Notes: generated from the letters alone by a model not told the origin. Counted from the first letter of the stretch, positions 33,898 through 47,294 are shown. The stretch is 64,000 bases of DNA from Allium sativum (GCA_030737875.1 CM060911.1:108170625-108234624), one strand, 5' to 3'. Numbers and translations: made by a program.

Positions 33898-35818
33898 TCC
33901 AAGTTAGGAAGAACATATCCTACCATCCATCATCCATCTACTCAAAACATCATCCACAAGCAACCATTGTCCTTAGATGATTTCTAATGCTGTATGAATA
34001 TATGCAAAATGTGTGTGTACATGTTCCTTAGCTAATGCTAATGATCAGGCCTGAATAATCTTTCTAATGCAAAATATGTATAGTGCCATGAATCCAACAT
34101 GTATGCAAATAGTCCTAGTCATATAGATACTATATGCGTGCACAATCATTCATTCATATGCAACAACCGCATGATAATACATTCGATTTCATCCATAAAC
34201 AAGTATAAATACTCGTGCATATGCAATATGAAATGTGACCGAGTCGAGCTAGTATCTAATGTGTATTCGCGCATCCACGAGCAACCACTTGCGACCATAT
34301 CAATCATAACATGTTTCAAATACATGTTTACATCCATAGGGTTCTACCTAGAATTCCCTGAAACAGGGTCGAGAAGATAAACAGGACAAACTCCTTACAG
34401 GGTTTGTAACGGAGAATAGGACCGAGAGGATGTCCACAAAAGATAGCCTACAAGTAAGCTCTACAGAAAACAGGGATCAAGGATATACTCCCAAAAAAAG
34501 ATATCATGCGCGTATCTAGTCTTTGACCATCAAAGTCGTCTTTTAACTTCGCGATTTTGTAGCTTCTTATTCCTGTTTCCATAACATGAGCTGGAACTCA
34601 TTCCTTCGTCGCCTCTCGTTCCACTTGCACTTATCCTTTTCCTAGAATACTTGACGCAAACATGACTGCGTACTCATGATCTCATGCAAGCTTTCCAAAA
34701 TTCACTAGTGAATCTTGGATCTCGTTTATATACTATAAGGCATTCCATGTAGAAGAACTTTCTCTTGAAAGTAAAAAGATGTCAATCAGGTTATCATGCG
34801 CACTTACTAGGGTGATCTCTATAACCCATGCATAAATGAAGTAAACCATCCGTCTTATTGGCGAACACCACTCGATCGGGCTTCAAATTTCCAATAAAGG
34901 CATCAAGGGATTCTAAGTAACTAGTCATGACAGAACCTCAAAAAGGTTACCCGATACTTCGAGGGCATTACCAAGGCTAGTCAAAAGGTCTAACTACCCT
35001 CCTATCAAAACCGAGAGTGGCACCCCCTACTGGATAACCACTTCATCCCTAGAATCCATCCATAGCTTATAAACATAAGCATTATTTCCAAACTCAACAC
35101 TTGGCATAGACATTCCCAAATCCAAACAAGTCATGTATAAATGGACTGATTCTCCAATAGGACTTTGAGACAAAAATGGGATTCTCTATTACGCTAGTAC
35201 TTAAGGTGCAGAGACTCAACTATCGAAGCAGACTTAAATGATACGAACAACGAAGTCCTAACGGGATGATAGAGAAGAAAAGCTAAACCTTTAACAAGAT
35301 CGTTACCCTCCTTCCGAGGTACTCTAGAAATGAGAGCATACTACTGCCCTCCCGATGATCTTGTCCTTGTCCCATAATACTTAACTATCCGCCCCGTTTT
35401 ACCATGCCAAAGGTACTCTCTCGTCATGGGTTTCATTGTTCATCTTTCTCCCTCCTTTGAGGACTAAGCCATACCAACAAGTTGCTCATCCTTAAGCTCG
35501 TATCCTTTATCCTTCTTTCTCATGATCCTTTCTTATAACGCGGCCACTGGTCTCTCGAGAACCACCTCCATCGTATGGAAAGCACTTTCGTAGGTAGAAA
35601 AGACTAGTCGCAGTTAAAACTACTGTGACTACAGATGGAGGAAAGAAAGGAAAAGAGACTCAATTAAGGAAACAAGGATAGTGCTAATGGCCTTTGGGGA
35701 ATAGCCTTTTTCTTTTAAAAGAAAATTTTCTTGAAAAATGCTTCTTTGTAAACGGGTTTTTTTTTCAAATAGTTTTCAGAAGGTCTTTAAAAACTTTTGC
35801 CCAGTCTGGTAACCTTCT

Positions 35819-35830
35819 GCTCTGATACCA
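35819..35830 (-). promoter_or_regulatory. Primer-binding site of D (initiator tRNA-Met)
   Basis: GCTCTGATACCA is two bases from the LTR start at 35833. Confidence 0.92.
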
Positions 35831-35832
35831 CG

Positions 35833-38800
35833 TGTAACACCCCGCCTCCGCTAGGGTCACTCGCAAAGGAATGCACTAGCTTTAGAGGGGCATTATTGGT
35901 AAACATGCACAGAAATATCACAAGACAGAACATATAAAATAGCGGAAGTAAAATCAAACTTTCATAACATGAATAAATAAGGTCTAAAGCCTTTTACATC
36001 AGAGTACATCAAAACCTGTCTTGCAATAGTAAAGAAGCATAAAGACATTTTCATAAATTATTCCCCAAGTAAAAACAGTAAAGTAGCCATTAGCCAAGAA
36101 AAGTCCAAGCCATCCATGATGACCTTCAAGCAGAAGAAGTCCGAACTAAACAACAGTATTTCCTCCCTGTAACCTGGGGGGGAAACGGAAGAAAAGAGGC
36201 GAAACAAAATGGGTCAGTCAAAAAGACTGAGTAAGCCCTATCTACTATTAGCATAAAAACTAGTAAAGTTAACTGACATGAGAAACTGAGATGAACATAA
36301 GCATGATAACAAGATAGATAAGCTAAATCAAAATAACAGGATGAACTACTGAACTCAGATAAACTAAGGTGTCATGATAAATTACGATGTCAAGATAAAA
36401 CAAGGAATCACATCGTCAGGTTTCTATTAAGTATAATATCCCCAAGATATCTGTCACGTATAACGCCCCGTGATATCTATCCTGTATTTTAGCTCTGCAC
36501 CTACCGTACTAGTATCCCCACCGTGTCATGTGTTAACCAAGAATGACCCTCACTCAAAAGTCGTGTAATGGTCCATGTCAACCTAATATATCGCATATAT
36601 AGGTTACTCAACTTGTATGTTTTATTCCATGTAAATGTTCAGTCCCTTGCCGTAGACCATACGGGCTTTCCCATGAGATTCTATATTACTTTAACATAGT
36701 TCCATGATCCTTAAGATCGGTTTGGACTGTTACCCTAAACCTAGCTAGGGTCTTCCAACATGAATTATTGTTTGTACAACTAGGACTTATGCTACCTAGG
36801 GCTGCTAGGGATTATGCTTACCTATTGCACGTTTTCGTATCTCGGTTTGGGTTCAACCACCTAGGGCCACTAGGGATTACGCTAACCGCCAACCGCGCCC
36901 TTTTTCCCACGCATTCATCGTGAATCGCTTTTCCATGACTGTATGCACATGTATCACATCGTGCCATCCGAGTCCTGTCACGGGGCAAATCAAGAAATAC
37001 AAGACTCGGTCGGGAGCTTTCGATTTATCTGCCGATGCAGATGCTAAGGTCTGTTTTTCTTATACGTGGCTATGGTCCCACGAGACCACTCCCTCAACTA
37101 GTGAAAGACAAGACAGGATAAATCCTGTATGAGAACACAACACTGGCCAACCCACATCCAAGCCTTACCGCAACCATAATTAGATAGCAATTATGGTCTT
37201 TTGGGTGTTCTCTGCCTTTCCGTACGTACACGCTTGACCAAAGATGGTAGGTAGCCTGACGAAATGCTATCTAGGGTACGACCGTGTATCGTCGACTATC
37301 CCCTATCCATCCCCGTCTTTAGGTCGCTCGTATAGCAACCAAGGCATACTCTTGGTTCTTCTAACGCAGACCTTAACCTCTCATGAGCCTAGTATAATCA
37401 CCTGGCAGCTCATAGAGGGATACCAAGAATATCCTCACGTTCCCCGAAGCCGCTGCTTCGTTACCCAGTTCGCTGGAGCCTTTATCTAAATCAGATACTT
37501 GCTCCTACTCGTATACTTAAACGATGACCTACCGTATCAGGTTACTCATCTATCTATGAACTGGTCTAAATTTCCTTGACTAGGAATCATTACTTAGTTA
37601 TTCTTCAACTAAGGTTTACCACTTAGCATTGTTCCCGTTATCCTTGTTAACTACGGTTATCCACCTAATCCTCAGAACTAGGGTTTACATAATGGATTAA
37701 GTGTCACTTAAGTTCATGACTTAACCCGTCTACAAATCCTGTCAAAATTGGCTAAGTATCCAAGTTCAAGGCTTAACCCTACAAACCATGCTCAAGTTGG
37801 TTAAGTATATTAAGCAATTCACGACTTAACCTCCTCCAATTATCATTCTAGATTGGTTAAGTATATATTAACTTGACCCTATCAATTTACTTAGTCAAAT
37901 CGGTCAAGTGTATTCAAGCGATTCGTGACTTAGCCTTATCATGTTTTCACGTTATATTGGTTAAGTATTGGTTAACTTAACCACAATAAATTAACGAGTT
38001 AGATTGGATAAGTATAGGTCACTTAACCACATCAATTCATCATGTTTAGATTAGTTAAGTGTTTAACTTAACCCCATTAAACTACCAAGTGGGATTAATT
38101 AAGTCTAGGCTAACTTAACCCCATCCGATTTCCATGTTTAGACTAGTTGAGTCTAATCTTAACCCCATTTGTTAACCGTATTTTTCGGTTAAGCGTCATT
38201 AAGAAAACTTACTTAACCTTACCAAGTTATCGCGTTGGATTGATTAAGTGTTGGTTAACTTAACCCCATCCACTAGTCATATAAAAATGGTTAAGTGTCA
38301 TTAGGCAAATCAAGTTACTTAACCTACCCAACCTTGTCATGTTTTGTTAAGTATAATTAGCCTAATCAAATTACTTAACCCATTTGTCCATGTCATATTT
38401 GGTTAAGAGTCATTAATCAAATTAACTTAACCCTATCATGTGGCATTAATTACTTAATGCACCTTCACCTCTCACATTAGACTTTGTTGTGGTTACTAGT
38501 TAAGCCGGTCGGTTTCGGGTAGCTTTACACCACAACTTGGTCTAACCTCGGGTTCAAGCACAACATGACCAACTTCTCACATTGGGTCCTATTGTTTGCA
38601 ACTACTAGTTAGGCCGGTCGGTTCCGGGTAGTTTTACGTTGCAAACTCAACCCAACCTCGAGTTGGCCACACTTATATTATCTAAGTGTCATGTCCATCA
38701 TGTTTCCCAAAACATGTTACAAGTTTTCAAGCATTTGGGTAGACCTAACTTAATAGGTAAATTCCCAAAGGGTAGACCTAACTTAATAGGTAAATTCCCA

Positions 38801-40283
38801 AGCTTATGTTTTTATGCATACTTACATGTCAACTTCCATGTTATATTTCAAGTCATGTTTTCAAGTTGTATTTTCATGTCATTAGAAATTACCCATAACA
38901 TAACCCAACGCTTTTAAACTCGCATATACGTTCGCGACAACGTAATGGATTAAAAGAAGAGACTTGGCAAAGGCATGACAAAAATGGATATTAAGCCACA
39001 AGTTAATCATGGTGGCAAATGAGGCACAAATGTGTTCATTAACTTGCATGTTACATTCTTAAGCCTCAAAACATGCATAAACCCAAAACTTGGCACATAA
39101 GCGAATCATGGTGACAAAAGATATGGAATGATGACTAGTAACTCGCATATATCATCATATAAGGGTTATGACTTCATATGCAAGTTGACATAAAGGTTAT
39201 GAGGGTTCTCATGTTGCCTAATGCAACATTTCAACATAAAGGTTGTAGCTTTTAGCTCACAAGATCAAGATAATGACTTCATAAACTTGCATGACATGAT
39301 AGCATGTATCATACTCAATGATCAAACCCAAACTTGCAACATGAACATTTAACTTCATAGTTAATATCTAAGAGTAGGGAAAGGGCTTACATTGCTATGA
39401 AGGCACAAAAGATATGACAAAGCCCATATGCAATCAAATAGACCCAAAATGCAAGCTCTAACATAAAAACCCTTGAGCCAAAATGATCAAAACCCTTGCT
39501 TTATGATGCAAAGATAGAAACCTGACTTGAATGCAAGCTAATGACACTCATACAAGCTTGAAAACACTTGTATGCATGGAAAATCTCTCATAGAAACCAT
39601 TTAGAAATTTTATGAAGAGAGTGGAGGCCATGAGAGGTAAAATTTTGCCATAGTTTAGTTGCATGAATGAATAATGAGGATTTAGGATAGGTTAGGGTCT
39701 TATTTATAGATTAGGCAAGTGTTTTAGGCCATAGGATTAAACCTAGATTCAATCCAAGCCATCAAAGCATGTCTTGGGGAAGAAGTCAAGTGTAGGAACC
39801 ATCTAGGGCCTTTAGATTAAAGATGAACCATGAGAACCATCCAAATGCAAAATCTGCATTTGAGCGAATCGGCCCACGGGTTGACAGCCAAACACCCTGG
39901 ATTAACCCCTAGTCGACCCAGCGAGCTCGGGTCGACCTCAAAAATCGGCCGGTTCGGTTATTCCCCTCTCCCAATTCGCTGTTTTGAACATTTTTGCATA
40001 TTTATTTAATTTTCAATTATATATATATATCAATATATATATATTTCTCTGCGCAACCCATTTCACTTAATTAAGTATACTTTAATTTGGGAATTTTTCG
40101 TGAAACTTCGCGAGGCCATATCTTGGTCATACGGACTCCGATTTTCGAAAACTCGGACTCTATTTCGCGTATTTTTCCGAGACGAACGCAATGGCATAGC
40201 CCGTTTCCCTTGATTAAGATTTTACAGTTTAATTCTGCCTCCATTTATGTTATAACAGGTTATTGAAAATACGGGTTGTTACA
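35833..40283 (-). repeat. Element D, 5' LTR
   Basis: Same content and order as 29399-33862. TATA box at 39701-39708, hairpin at 36215-36229, tandem array at about 37690-38450. The AT dinucleotide tract near 40018 is shorter than in the 3' LTR. Confidence 0.92.
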
Positions 40284-40288
40284 GTAAT
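40284..40288. repeat. TSD of element D, right copy (GTAAT)
   Basis: Exact match to 29394-29398. Confidence 0.93.
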
Positions 40289-42081
40289 ACCCATCCTGCT
40301 TCGAGGCAGGATATCGCGGTATAGAAGGTCATCCACTAATCATGGCGTGGGGCGTATAGGGTAATCATCCGCTATGGTACCGCGGGCATCCGTTAATGAA
40401 ACTGCGGGAATCCAACTAATCATCAACCCAATATATATAATAGTCAACCAATCCTAGATAACTAATATATTTTTAACAGCAATAAATAAATATTTAAAGC
40501 GTCCAACAATCAACAAAACAATTATTCTTGATTGATAAAAATAATTCTAAATAAAACAGAGTGAGATTTACTCACCGTGATTTTATTTTGCAGATCCGAT
40601 ACGATTTTAACTTTATTCGATTTAAATTGAAAACCCATAGCTGATCTTTGTCGACTCCAAAATTCCAACCCTCGTGAAGCTTAAGTCCTTACAATTCCAA
40701 CAAATTTCACTTCGTCGAAAACTGTTATCGAATGACACGGTCATATGTATAATACATTTGAACATTTTAAGTGAATTAACTAGACAAATCATTAACACAT
40801 TAACTAAGTGTTTATTTACCTTTAATTGTGTGTAATTAGGCTGCAGCTTACATCTTCTCACTTGCAGGTTTCGAACAATCTTTTCCTCAAAATCTTTTGA
40901 CCAACACCACCCTACTTTAATGCCCTTACCAGGGTCAGTAACCTTTCATCATCACTGTGACCTCAACAAAGTCGAACTCCCTTTGGAACCCCCTCTGAAA
41001 TCATTCCAACCGTAACCCTTCTCTTCCCCCAAAGTCTCGAACTAGCTTTCTATTTCACATCTGGAGTACGTCCTGTACCCCCTTTTCACCATTCGCACCT
41101 TTCCAGGTTTTGTTATAACGTGCGCTCGCTAGTCCCCGAACACCCACCAGACTATCGACCCTTATCGCGACAGTCACCATTCAGTACAGGGCTCGATTCA
41201 ACTCAAGCTCGAACTCCACTTCCCTTGCGCTCTTCACCCCGATGTTGACTCATAAGACCTTGCGGTCTCCAATCCAATCGCGAATCCCCCTTTCTGCTTT
41301 AATCGCGATTCTAAGTGTGATTCCCTTTTCTGTTTCGCCCTCTTTTCCTTCGATGGAAATCAATTTGCGTTGCCTAGTTATTAAGCGAAGGAAAGGGTTT
41401 TATTTGTGTCGGTGGATTACAAAATTCGAAGGAAGCCAATTGAAGAATGGAGCCATTTTGGTTTTAACAGAAGAGAAAGTAAAGAGGAGGGTAGGTGCGA
41501 TTTAAAATAGGAAAGGGGTGTGGTTCTTGAAAGGAACAGCGAGGTAAATTCTTGTGTGGAGGTGGAGACTCAACGTCTCTTGTTTATTGTCCACACAAGG
41601 ATTTGCTTTAATTAAATTTAAATTTGTTTTATAACCGGATCCTTTAAATTAATTTATCACTTTGATTTCAAACTCCTTTTTAAACACAGTAACTGGCATT
41701 TCTAGGGTAATACCCCTATTTCGGACACACTGGGATAGGTCACGAAGTCCGATTTGATCATCTGTAGAAGATTTTAATTTAAGTTGATATACTTTAAATT
41801 CAAAACAATTTATTTTCTCGATAATAAATTAATATTATTATCGCCATAAATCCAAATAAAATTTCCTATTAATTATTTGAACAGTGTTTAATTCAAATAA
41901 AATTCTGAATTAAGCTAAATCCATGTTCGTATTCTGACAATTTAATATTTTCAATATTAAATTGAAGTGGATTATTAAGAATTTATAACTTAATAAAAAA
42001 AATTCATTTATATTATTAACTCAAATATTTAAATTCGTATTAAATATTTAAAATTAACCCATAAGAATCCGGGTCATTACA
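40289..42081 (-). mobile_element. LTR C, right part
   Basis: It continues LTR C after D and ends AATCCGGGTCATTACA at 42081. On the minus strand a TATAAAAC box (41626-41633) precedes a CT-rich stretch (about 41595-41240), so U3 is only about 450 bp. Overlapping short ORFs at 41242-41505 and 40622-40861 have no recognisable domain. H sequence resumes at once with TTGGGCGTC. Confidence 0.85.
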
Positions 42082-43185
42082 TTGGGCGTCGATCTGCGAC
42101 GAAGACGAGATGAGGGAGGGCGAATCCTACATGGATTTGAAGGTGGAAGGGAGATCTTCAAAAAACCCTACTGGAGCCTCGCCTGAAGATGATCGGAGCG
42201 ATCTGAATTTGATCGGGAAAGTTCGAAGGGTTTTCCGTCGTAGATCGCGATGGGGGAGAGAGAGAAGCGGGGAGATTCTGACGTGGACGAATAGTTATTT
42301 ATTTATTTATTTATAAGGTTTTAAAAATCCGAAAATACCCTTTGCCTCCTGCGAACCCCAATCCAAACCCAACGACTGTCGTCCCTAGCGTTTTACCCCC
42401 ATTCCGAACACAATGGGATATGTTTCGAAGGCCCATTCGAATGTTTCAGTCAGTTTTTCTTCAAATTAAAATATAAAACATTCAATATTAAATTTGAACG
42501 TATATTTCAATTTGCCAGGGCCACAAACTGATTCGAAAAATTACAAAAAAATAAATCTAGCTATGTTTTGATGATACGGTCCCAACAAAACTAGTTTCAT
42601 CGAATTCTGAGACCGTTTGCAAAAAGGCCCATTTCTGGTCGATCCAATTTAACTTTAATTGACCAAAACACGTTTTCCTTTGCCACGCTTACATACTAGC
42701 TTCAAAAATTATGAAATTATGAAATTTGAAACCTAGCAACAACTTCACATCCCGGATCCAACAAAACTGGTTTCGTCGAATTCCGAGGTCGTTTGCAAAA
42801 TGGGCAATTTCACGGGCTATATAAATTCCATAGCGACCTTTCTGAAAATTCATTTGGCCATAACTTTTGCTTCCCGCAATGAAACTTCGATTTTTCAGAT
42901 TCGTTAGAAAGGTATGTACTAACAGATTTAAATATTTTTGGTTTCACTCAAATCCGTTTTGTTTTGCACCCGGTACAGTCCGAAAAAGTTTGAATTCAAT
43001 TTTTGAAACTGCAGCGCCATTTCAGGCCTTGTTTATAATTAGAATTAATTATATCCGTTTTCAATTGTCGATTCAAACTCAGTTTTCATTGCTATTATTT
43101 AAAATATTTATTTTAAATATATAAAATCCATTATTTTAGCCAATTTAAAAATTTTAAATTGGTTCAGATTTTCTGGGTCGTTACA
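42082..43185 (-). repeat. Element H, 3' LTR, right portion (U3 and part of the leader)
   Basis: It aligns with 53016-54109 of the 5' LTR and ends GGGTCGTTACA next to the PPT. It includes a TATA box (42308-42315) and the conserved U3 module. The 166 bp equivalent to 52850-53015 are missing at the junction with C. Confidence 0.9.
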
Positions 43186-44373
43186 ATCTCCCCCACTTAA
43201 AACTTTACGTCCCCGAAAAGGAACAAAGTCGAAAGTGGTTTGATTAATCAACTCTACATTCAATCTGGCTTCCGTTCTCCAACTTTTCAGTTTATGAGAA
43301 TTTTCAAATTCTTCAAAAATTTGGCTAACACCCGGAATTTTCGAAAAATTTCGCCATAACCTCCTTTGTACGGGGAGAGGTTTGGAAATTTATTGGGTCG
43401 TATTAGGTACCCAATAAATCCTAATAAGCATACACATATTTATAGTGATATATTCTGGTGTTTACAGGGGAGCGTGTATTGATAATAACTCCAGAGAATA
43501 AATTCTCGTCACCCTGTCAAAGCCTGAGGGAGTGTGTATTTTAAATGCTCCAGAGGATAAATCCTCGTCACCTCGTCCCGTGTGGGAAATAAATAGTCCA
43601 TGTGCCGTATCTAATAACTAGAGAGACGTGATTATTGTCAACTCCAGACCCATGTGGGGTTTTTATTAATCTGGCAATTTTATCATTACTATTCAAATAG
43701 TCCATATCAGTCATCAGTTCAACCTGTAAAATATAGTCATCGCCATACAAGCCTCTCGCTCGTATGGTAAATCTTTCACCTCGTCACACAAGCTCCAAAT
43801 GCTTATGTGGTATATGATGAAGTATGCCTATCTTACAGAAGTATGCCATGCAGTGTAGTTCAAAATTAATTGTTACTATCCTATGGCGACGTTTATTATT
43901 TCACACAGAACAACCAGCACTCCGCATCCAATGGCATTCACATGAGTTGATATAATAATATTTCGCATCCAACTCATTAAGGTTTACCTATTTGTCGAGC
44001 ACGCAAATAAAATCTTTACTCAACAGCTATCCAATTACCTATTCAAACATATATAATGCACAAGTATATATTTCTATCTATTTTCTAATCAGTTCAATGT
44101 GTGATATAATCGAATAAATTCTACCATTCATTCTATTATTGATTAAATTAACTATCGTTTTAATAATTTAATTAATTAACTCTACTATCACACAACACAA
44201 ACAATCAATCAAATTGTTTTTAACTTTTCAAATATTACTAATCAATTTCTATACTCTTTTAAAAAATCATTTAGACTATAGAATTTAAAATGCACAATCA
44301 TGGAAAGAGAATAACAACAAAGTAGAGAACTGATTGGTAATGCAAAGTATGGTAAATGTACCTTGCACCGGAG
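43186..44373 (-). mobile_element. Element H, 3' non-coding region with PPT
   Basis: It starts with the PPT (43186-43198) and a PPT-proximal hairpin (43203-43220, one mismatch). The first 190 bp resemble G internal DNA. Two tandem units of about 59 bp lie at about 43465-43585, each with a small hairpin whose stem covaries (GAGAAT/ATTCTC at 43494-43507, GAGGAT/ATCCTC at 43553-43566). The rest is AT-rich with nothing recognisable. Confidence 0.8.
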
Positions 44374-44571
44374 TCAATCAGAGATATCCACTCGGCATCT
44401 AGGATAGGCTTTCTGAATGCTCTCCTCAGTTTCCCAAGTACAATCTCGCGGATCTCCACTCCATTGCACTTTGACTAAGTGAACCTTCTTGTTCCTCAGC
44501 TCTTTGGTTTCTTTGCCGATGATCTTTAGCCGCTCTCTTCTCACAGCTAATTCTGGAGTAATTTCAATATC
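44374..44571 (-). pseudogene. pol: H pol C-terminal chromodomain-like tail
   Basis: It is in the same frame as the integrase C-terminal segment, separated from it by a TAG at 44572-44574, and ends in TGA at 44374-44376. The translated tail has the LRNKKVHLVKVQW strand followed by CTWETEE, the usual pattern of the C-terminal chromodomain-like module of plant chromoviruses. That module is known to influence integration into heterochromatin. Aromatic cage positions are not all evident, so the module may be of the divergent type. Confidence 0.6.
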
Positions 44572-45024
44572 CTATTGAGCTGCTTCTTCCACGATTAAGT
44601 CTGGATCATGAACGTGCTTTCGAAGCTGAGATATGTGAAATACATCATGCACTCCAGGAAACCAATCTGGCAATTTAACCCTATAAGCGAGAGTTTCGAT
44701 CCGTTCTAGAATAGGAAACGGACCAATGAATTTGGGCGCTAACTTTTCAGTTTTACCGAACCAGATAACTCCTCTCATCGGCGATACTTTTAAATATACA
44801 TAGTCGCCCACAGCAAATGATATATCTCTTCTTCTCCTATCGGCATAGCTCTTCTGTCGGCTTTGAGCGGCGAGTAATCGCTTCTTAATGAAATCGACTT
44901 TGTCGGCAGCTTCTCTGATCATATCTGGCCCCAATACAAGTCTATTACCGGGTTCGACCCAACAAGAAGGAGATCGGCACGGTCTACCATACAACGCTTC
45001 GAATGGTGACATTGTCAGGCTCGC
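44572..45024 (-). pseudogene. pol: H integrase C-terminal domain segment
   Basis: This reading frame continues the integrase after an in-frame TAG (45025-45027). It opens with MSPFEALYGRPCRSP, a family signature, and contains GDYVYLKVSPMRGV and the GPY/F-like module around FIGPFPILERI and AYRVKLP. It then has HDVFHISQLRKH, typical of plant Ty3/gypsy elements. It ends at a TAG (44572-44574) before the chromodomain-like tail. Confidence 0.88.
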
Positions 45025-45945
45025 CTAGTAGCTGTTGTTATATGAGAATTCAGCCAAATGCAGATGGTCTTCCCATGATCCACCGAAATCTAGAACACAA
45101 GCCCGCAATAGATCTTCTAGTATACGGTTCACCCTCTCAGTTTGATCATCCGTCTGAGGATGATAAGCGGTGCTTAGATTCAGCTTTGTTCCCAGCTCTA
45201 CTTGAAATGCCTCCCAGAATTTACTAGTAAATATTGTATCTCTATCATTGACTATACTGAGCGGCACTCTGTGTAGTCTAACTATTTCCTTGAAGTATAT
45301 CTGCGCCAGACTCTGAGCAGTTTTGTTTGATCTGACATGTATGAAATGAGCGGTCTTCGTGAAGCGATCTACGATCACCCAAATACTGTCATTTCCTTTT
45401 CTGGTTCTGGGCAAACCATCTATGAAGTCCATGGAAATATGTTCCCACTTCCAGCCTGGAACGTCTAGCGATTGCAACAATCCAACTAGTTTCTGTTGGT
45501 CACTTTTGACTAGCTGGCAAGTAGGGCATCGACTAACATATATCGAGATGTCTCTTTTTAACGACTTCCACCAGAATGTTCGCTTGATATCGTTATACAT
45601 TTTACTCACACCTGGATGGATACTGAGCTTAGATTTGTGGCATTCATCAAGCACATCTCTTCTGAGTTCAGGAATTTCTGGAACACAAATTCGTCCTTCT
45701 AACCTCAGAATCCCTTCGCTGTCGAGCTGGAAATCCGAAGCATTGCCTTCACGAATTCGCTGACTCGTTCCTTTGATAAATTGGTCGTCTTTTTGGAGAG
45801 TCGATATCTTGTCAATCAACGAAGTCGTAATGATAAAACTGGCGATCATTTCATTCTTTCGGCTTAACGCATCGGCCACGACATTGGCTTTCCCTGGAGT
45901 GTATATAATCTCAAAATCGTATGCTGCAAGGAACTCTAGCCAACG
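45025..45945 (-). pseudogene. pol: H integrase segment (zinc-binding and catalytic core)
   Basis: This is open from just after a TAA at 45946-45948 down to a TAG at 45025-45027. It begins with the RNase H/integrase linker (VADALSRK). Numbered from the GTG at 45879, it has an HHCC zinc-binding site (H81, H88, C118, C121) and a D,D(35)E catalytic triad (D151 in SMDFIDG, D212 in VNDRD, E248 in QTER), all present. In life this enzyme joins the cDNA to target DNA and makes the 5-bp duplication. The frame differs from RT because of the upstream frameshift. Confidence 0.92.
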
Positions 45946-46172
45946 TTACTGCCTCAGATTCAAGTCTTTCTGGGTGAATAATACTTTAGCGACTGGTGAT
46001 CCGTAAACAGTTCAAATCTCTCACCCAGAAGATAGTGTCTCCAGATTTTCAAGGCGAATACTATAGCCAATAACTCAAGATCATGAGTTACGTAGTTTTT
46101 CTCATGCGGCTTCAGCTGACGGCTAGCATAAGCAATCACTTGACCTCTTTGCATTAACACTGCGCCAAGGCC
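45946..46172 (-). pseudogene. pol: H RNase H segment, with frameshift
   Basis: Continuing from the RT frame after a TAA (46173-46175), it carries RNase H motifs [19 protein letters not shown] (catalytic E) and FTDHQSLKY (catalytic D). A one-base loss around 45979-45985, judged from the family pattern after SLKY, moves the correct frame. The original frame ends at a TGA (45960-45962). In the shifted frame a further TAA lies at 45946-45948. RNase H removes the RNA strand during reverse transcription. Confidence 0.85.
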
Positions 46173-47294
46173 TTATCTTGAAGCATCAGTCCAGACTTTC
46201 AAATCCTGATTGCCATCGATGATGGTTAACACTGGAGCTGTCGTTAATCTTAACTTTAGCTCTTCAAAAGCCTCTTCACTTTCTGGAGTCCATTTGAACT
46301 TAGAGTGCTTCTTTGTAAGCTTTGTTAAGTGACCAGATATCTTCAAAAAGTTTTTAACGAACTTCCGGTAATAACTAGCCAATCCGAGAAAACTACGGAC
46401 TTCTGTAGGAGTACTGGACTGCTTCCAATTCTGAATAGCTGCGATTTTACTTGGATCCACAACAATTCCTTCTTTTGACACGACATGGCCTAGAAATTTG
46501 ACTTCTTCTTGCCAGAATATACATTTGGAAAACTTTGCTTTCAACACATTCTTTCTGAGAATTTCTAACACTTGTTCCAAATGTTTTTCATGCTCGCTTT
46601 CTGACTTAGAGAAGATAAGGATATCATCAATGAAAACCAGAACAAATTTATTTAAAACTCCTCTGAATACTTTGTTCATTAGATCGATGAAATAGGCTGG
46701 AGCGTTACATAAGCCGAACGACATTACTAACCACTCGTAGAATAAGTCTGGACCTCTGAATGCTGTCAAAGGAACACACTTCTCGGCGATACGAAGCTGA
46801 TGGAAACCTGTAGCTAGGTCCATTCGTGAAAATACTTGTGCTCCATTTAATCGATCCAACAAATCATCAATCCGCGGCAATGGATATTTATTCTTTATTG
46901 TCTGTTTGTTCAGATCACGATAATCCACACATAGACGTAGAGTACCGTCAGATTTTGGGACAAACACCACTGTTGCACCCCAATCAGAGAAACTAGGCCT
47001 AATCAGACCCTTCCATACTAGCTGTTGTGTTTGATTGTCTAATTCCTCCTTCTCTTTCAAGGACATTCTTCGAATAGCGTGAACTACCGGCCTTGCATTC
47101 GGAATTAAAGCAATTTTGAAATCTATTTCTCTCTGCGGAGGTAAGCGAACAACTTCCTCGAACACATCCGCATAGTTCTTGACGACAGGAATGTCTTTGA
47201 TGAGGTCAGGAATATTCTCTGTGACTTCAGGGATATTTTCTATTTGAACTGGAGAAACATCGAGAGCTACCCAGAAGTCTTTTCTATTAGCATT
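46173..47294 (-). pseudogene. pol: H reverse transcriptase segment
   Basis: It is open from the TAG at 47295-47297 to a TAA at 46173-46175 (373 codons). Motifs in order, numbered from the GTG at 47165: [10 protein letters not shown] (about 80-89), [11 protein letters not shown] with D116, FGLCNAPA (150-157), the catalytic FIDDIL (178-183), KCIFW and FLG, then the start of RNase H with TDAS at 326-329. The segment where relatives usually have TRYGHYE reads GPDLFYE, a local divergence just before the WLVMSFGL motif. Synthesises cDNA in life; here interrupted on both sides. Confidence 0.93.

Larger units (their letters stand above)
33863..35832 (-). mobile_element. Element D internal region (non-coding)
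   Basis: This 1.97-kb stretch holds the PPT (33863-33877, minus strand purines), a PPT-proximal hairpin (33880-33897) and the PBS (35819-35830). Between these I see no ORF with family features; ORFs of 63-93 codons at 34099-34380 overlap on opposite strands and look random. Confidence 0.88.
29399..40283 (-). mobile_element. Element D: complete non-autonomous long-LTR retrotransposon
   Basis: LTRs at 29399-33862 (4,464 bp) and 35833-40283 (4,451 bp) start TGTAACACCCCG and end CGGGTTGTTACA. The internal region 33863-35832 has a PPT at one end and a PBS at the other. The TSD GTAAT is exact. No coding domain is visible on either strand. The LTRs are nearly identical, differing at a modest number of scattered sites and in TA-repeat length, so the insertion is recent and younger than C and H around it. 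It resembles LARD-type elements. Confidence 0.93.

Noticed and set aside
45003..45227. Plus-strand ORFs overlapping integrase, RT and gag (45003-45227, 45359-45763, 45773-46006, 46498-46695, 47679-48101, 48337-48663)
   Set aside because: Antisense shadows of the gag-pol frame without features of their own.
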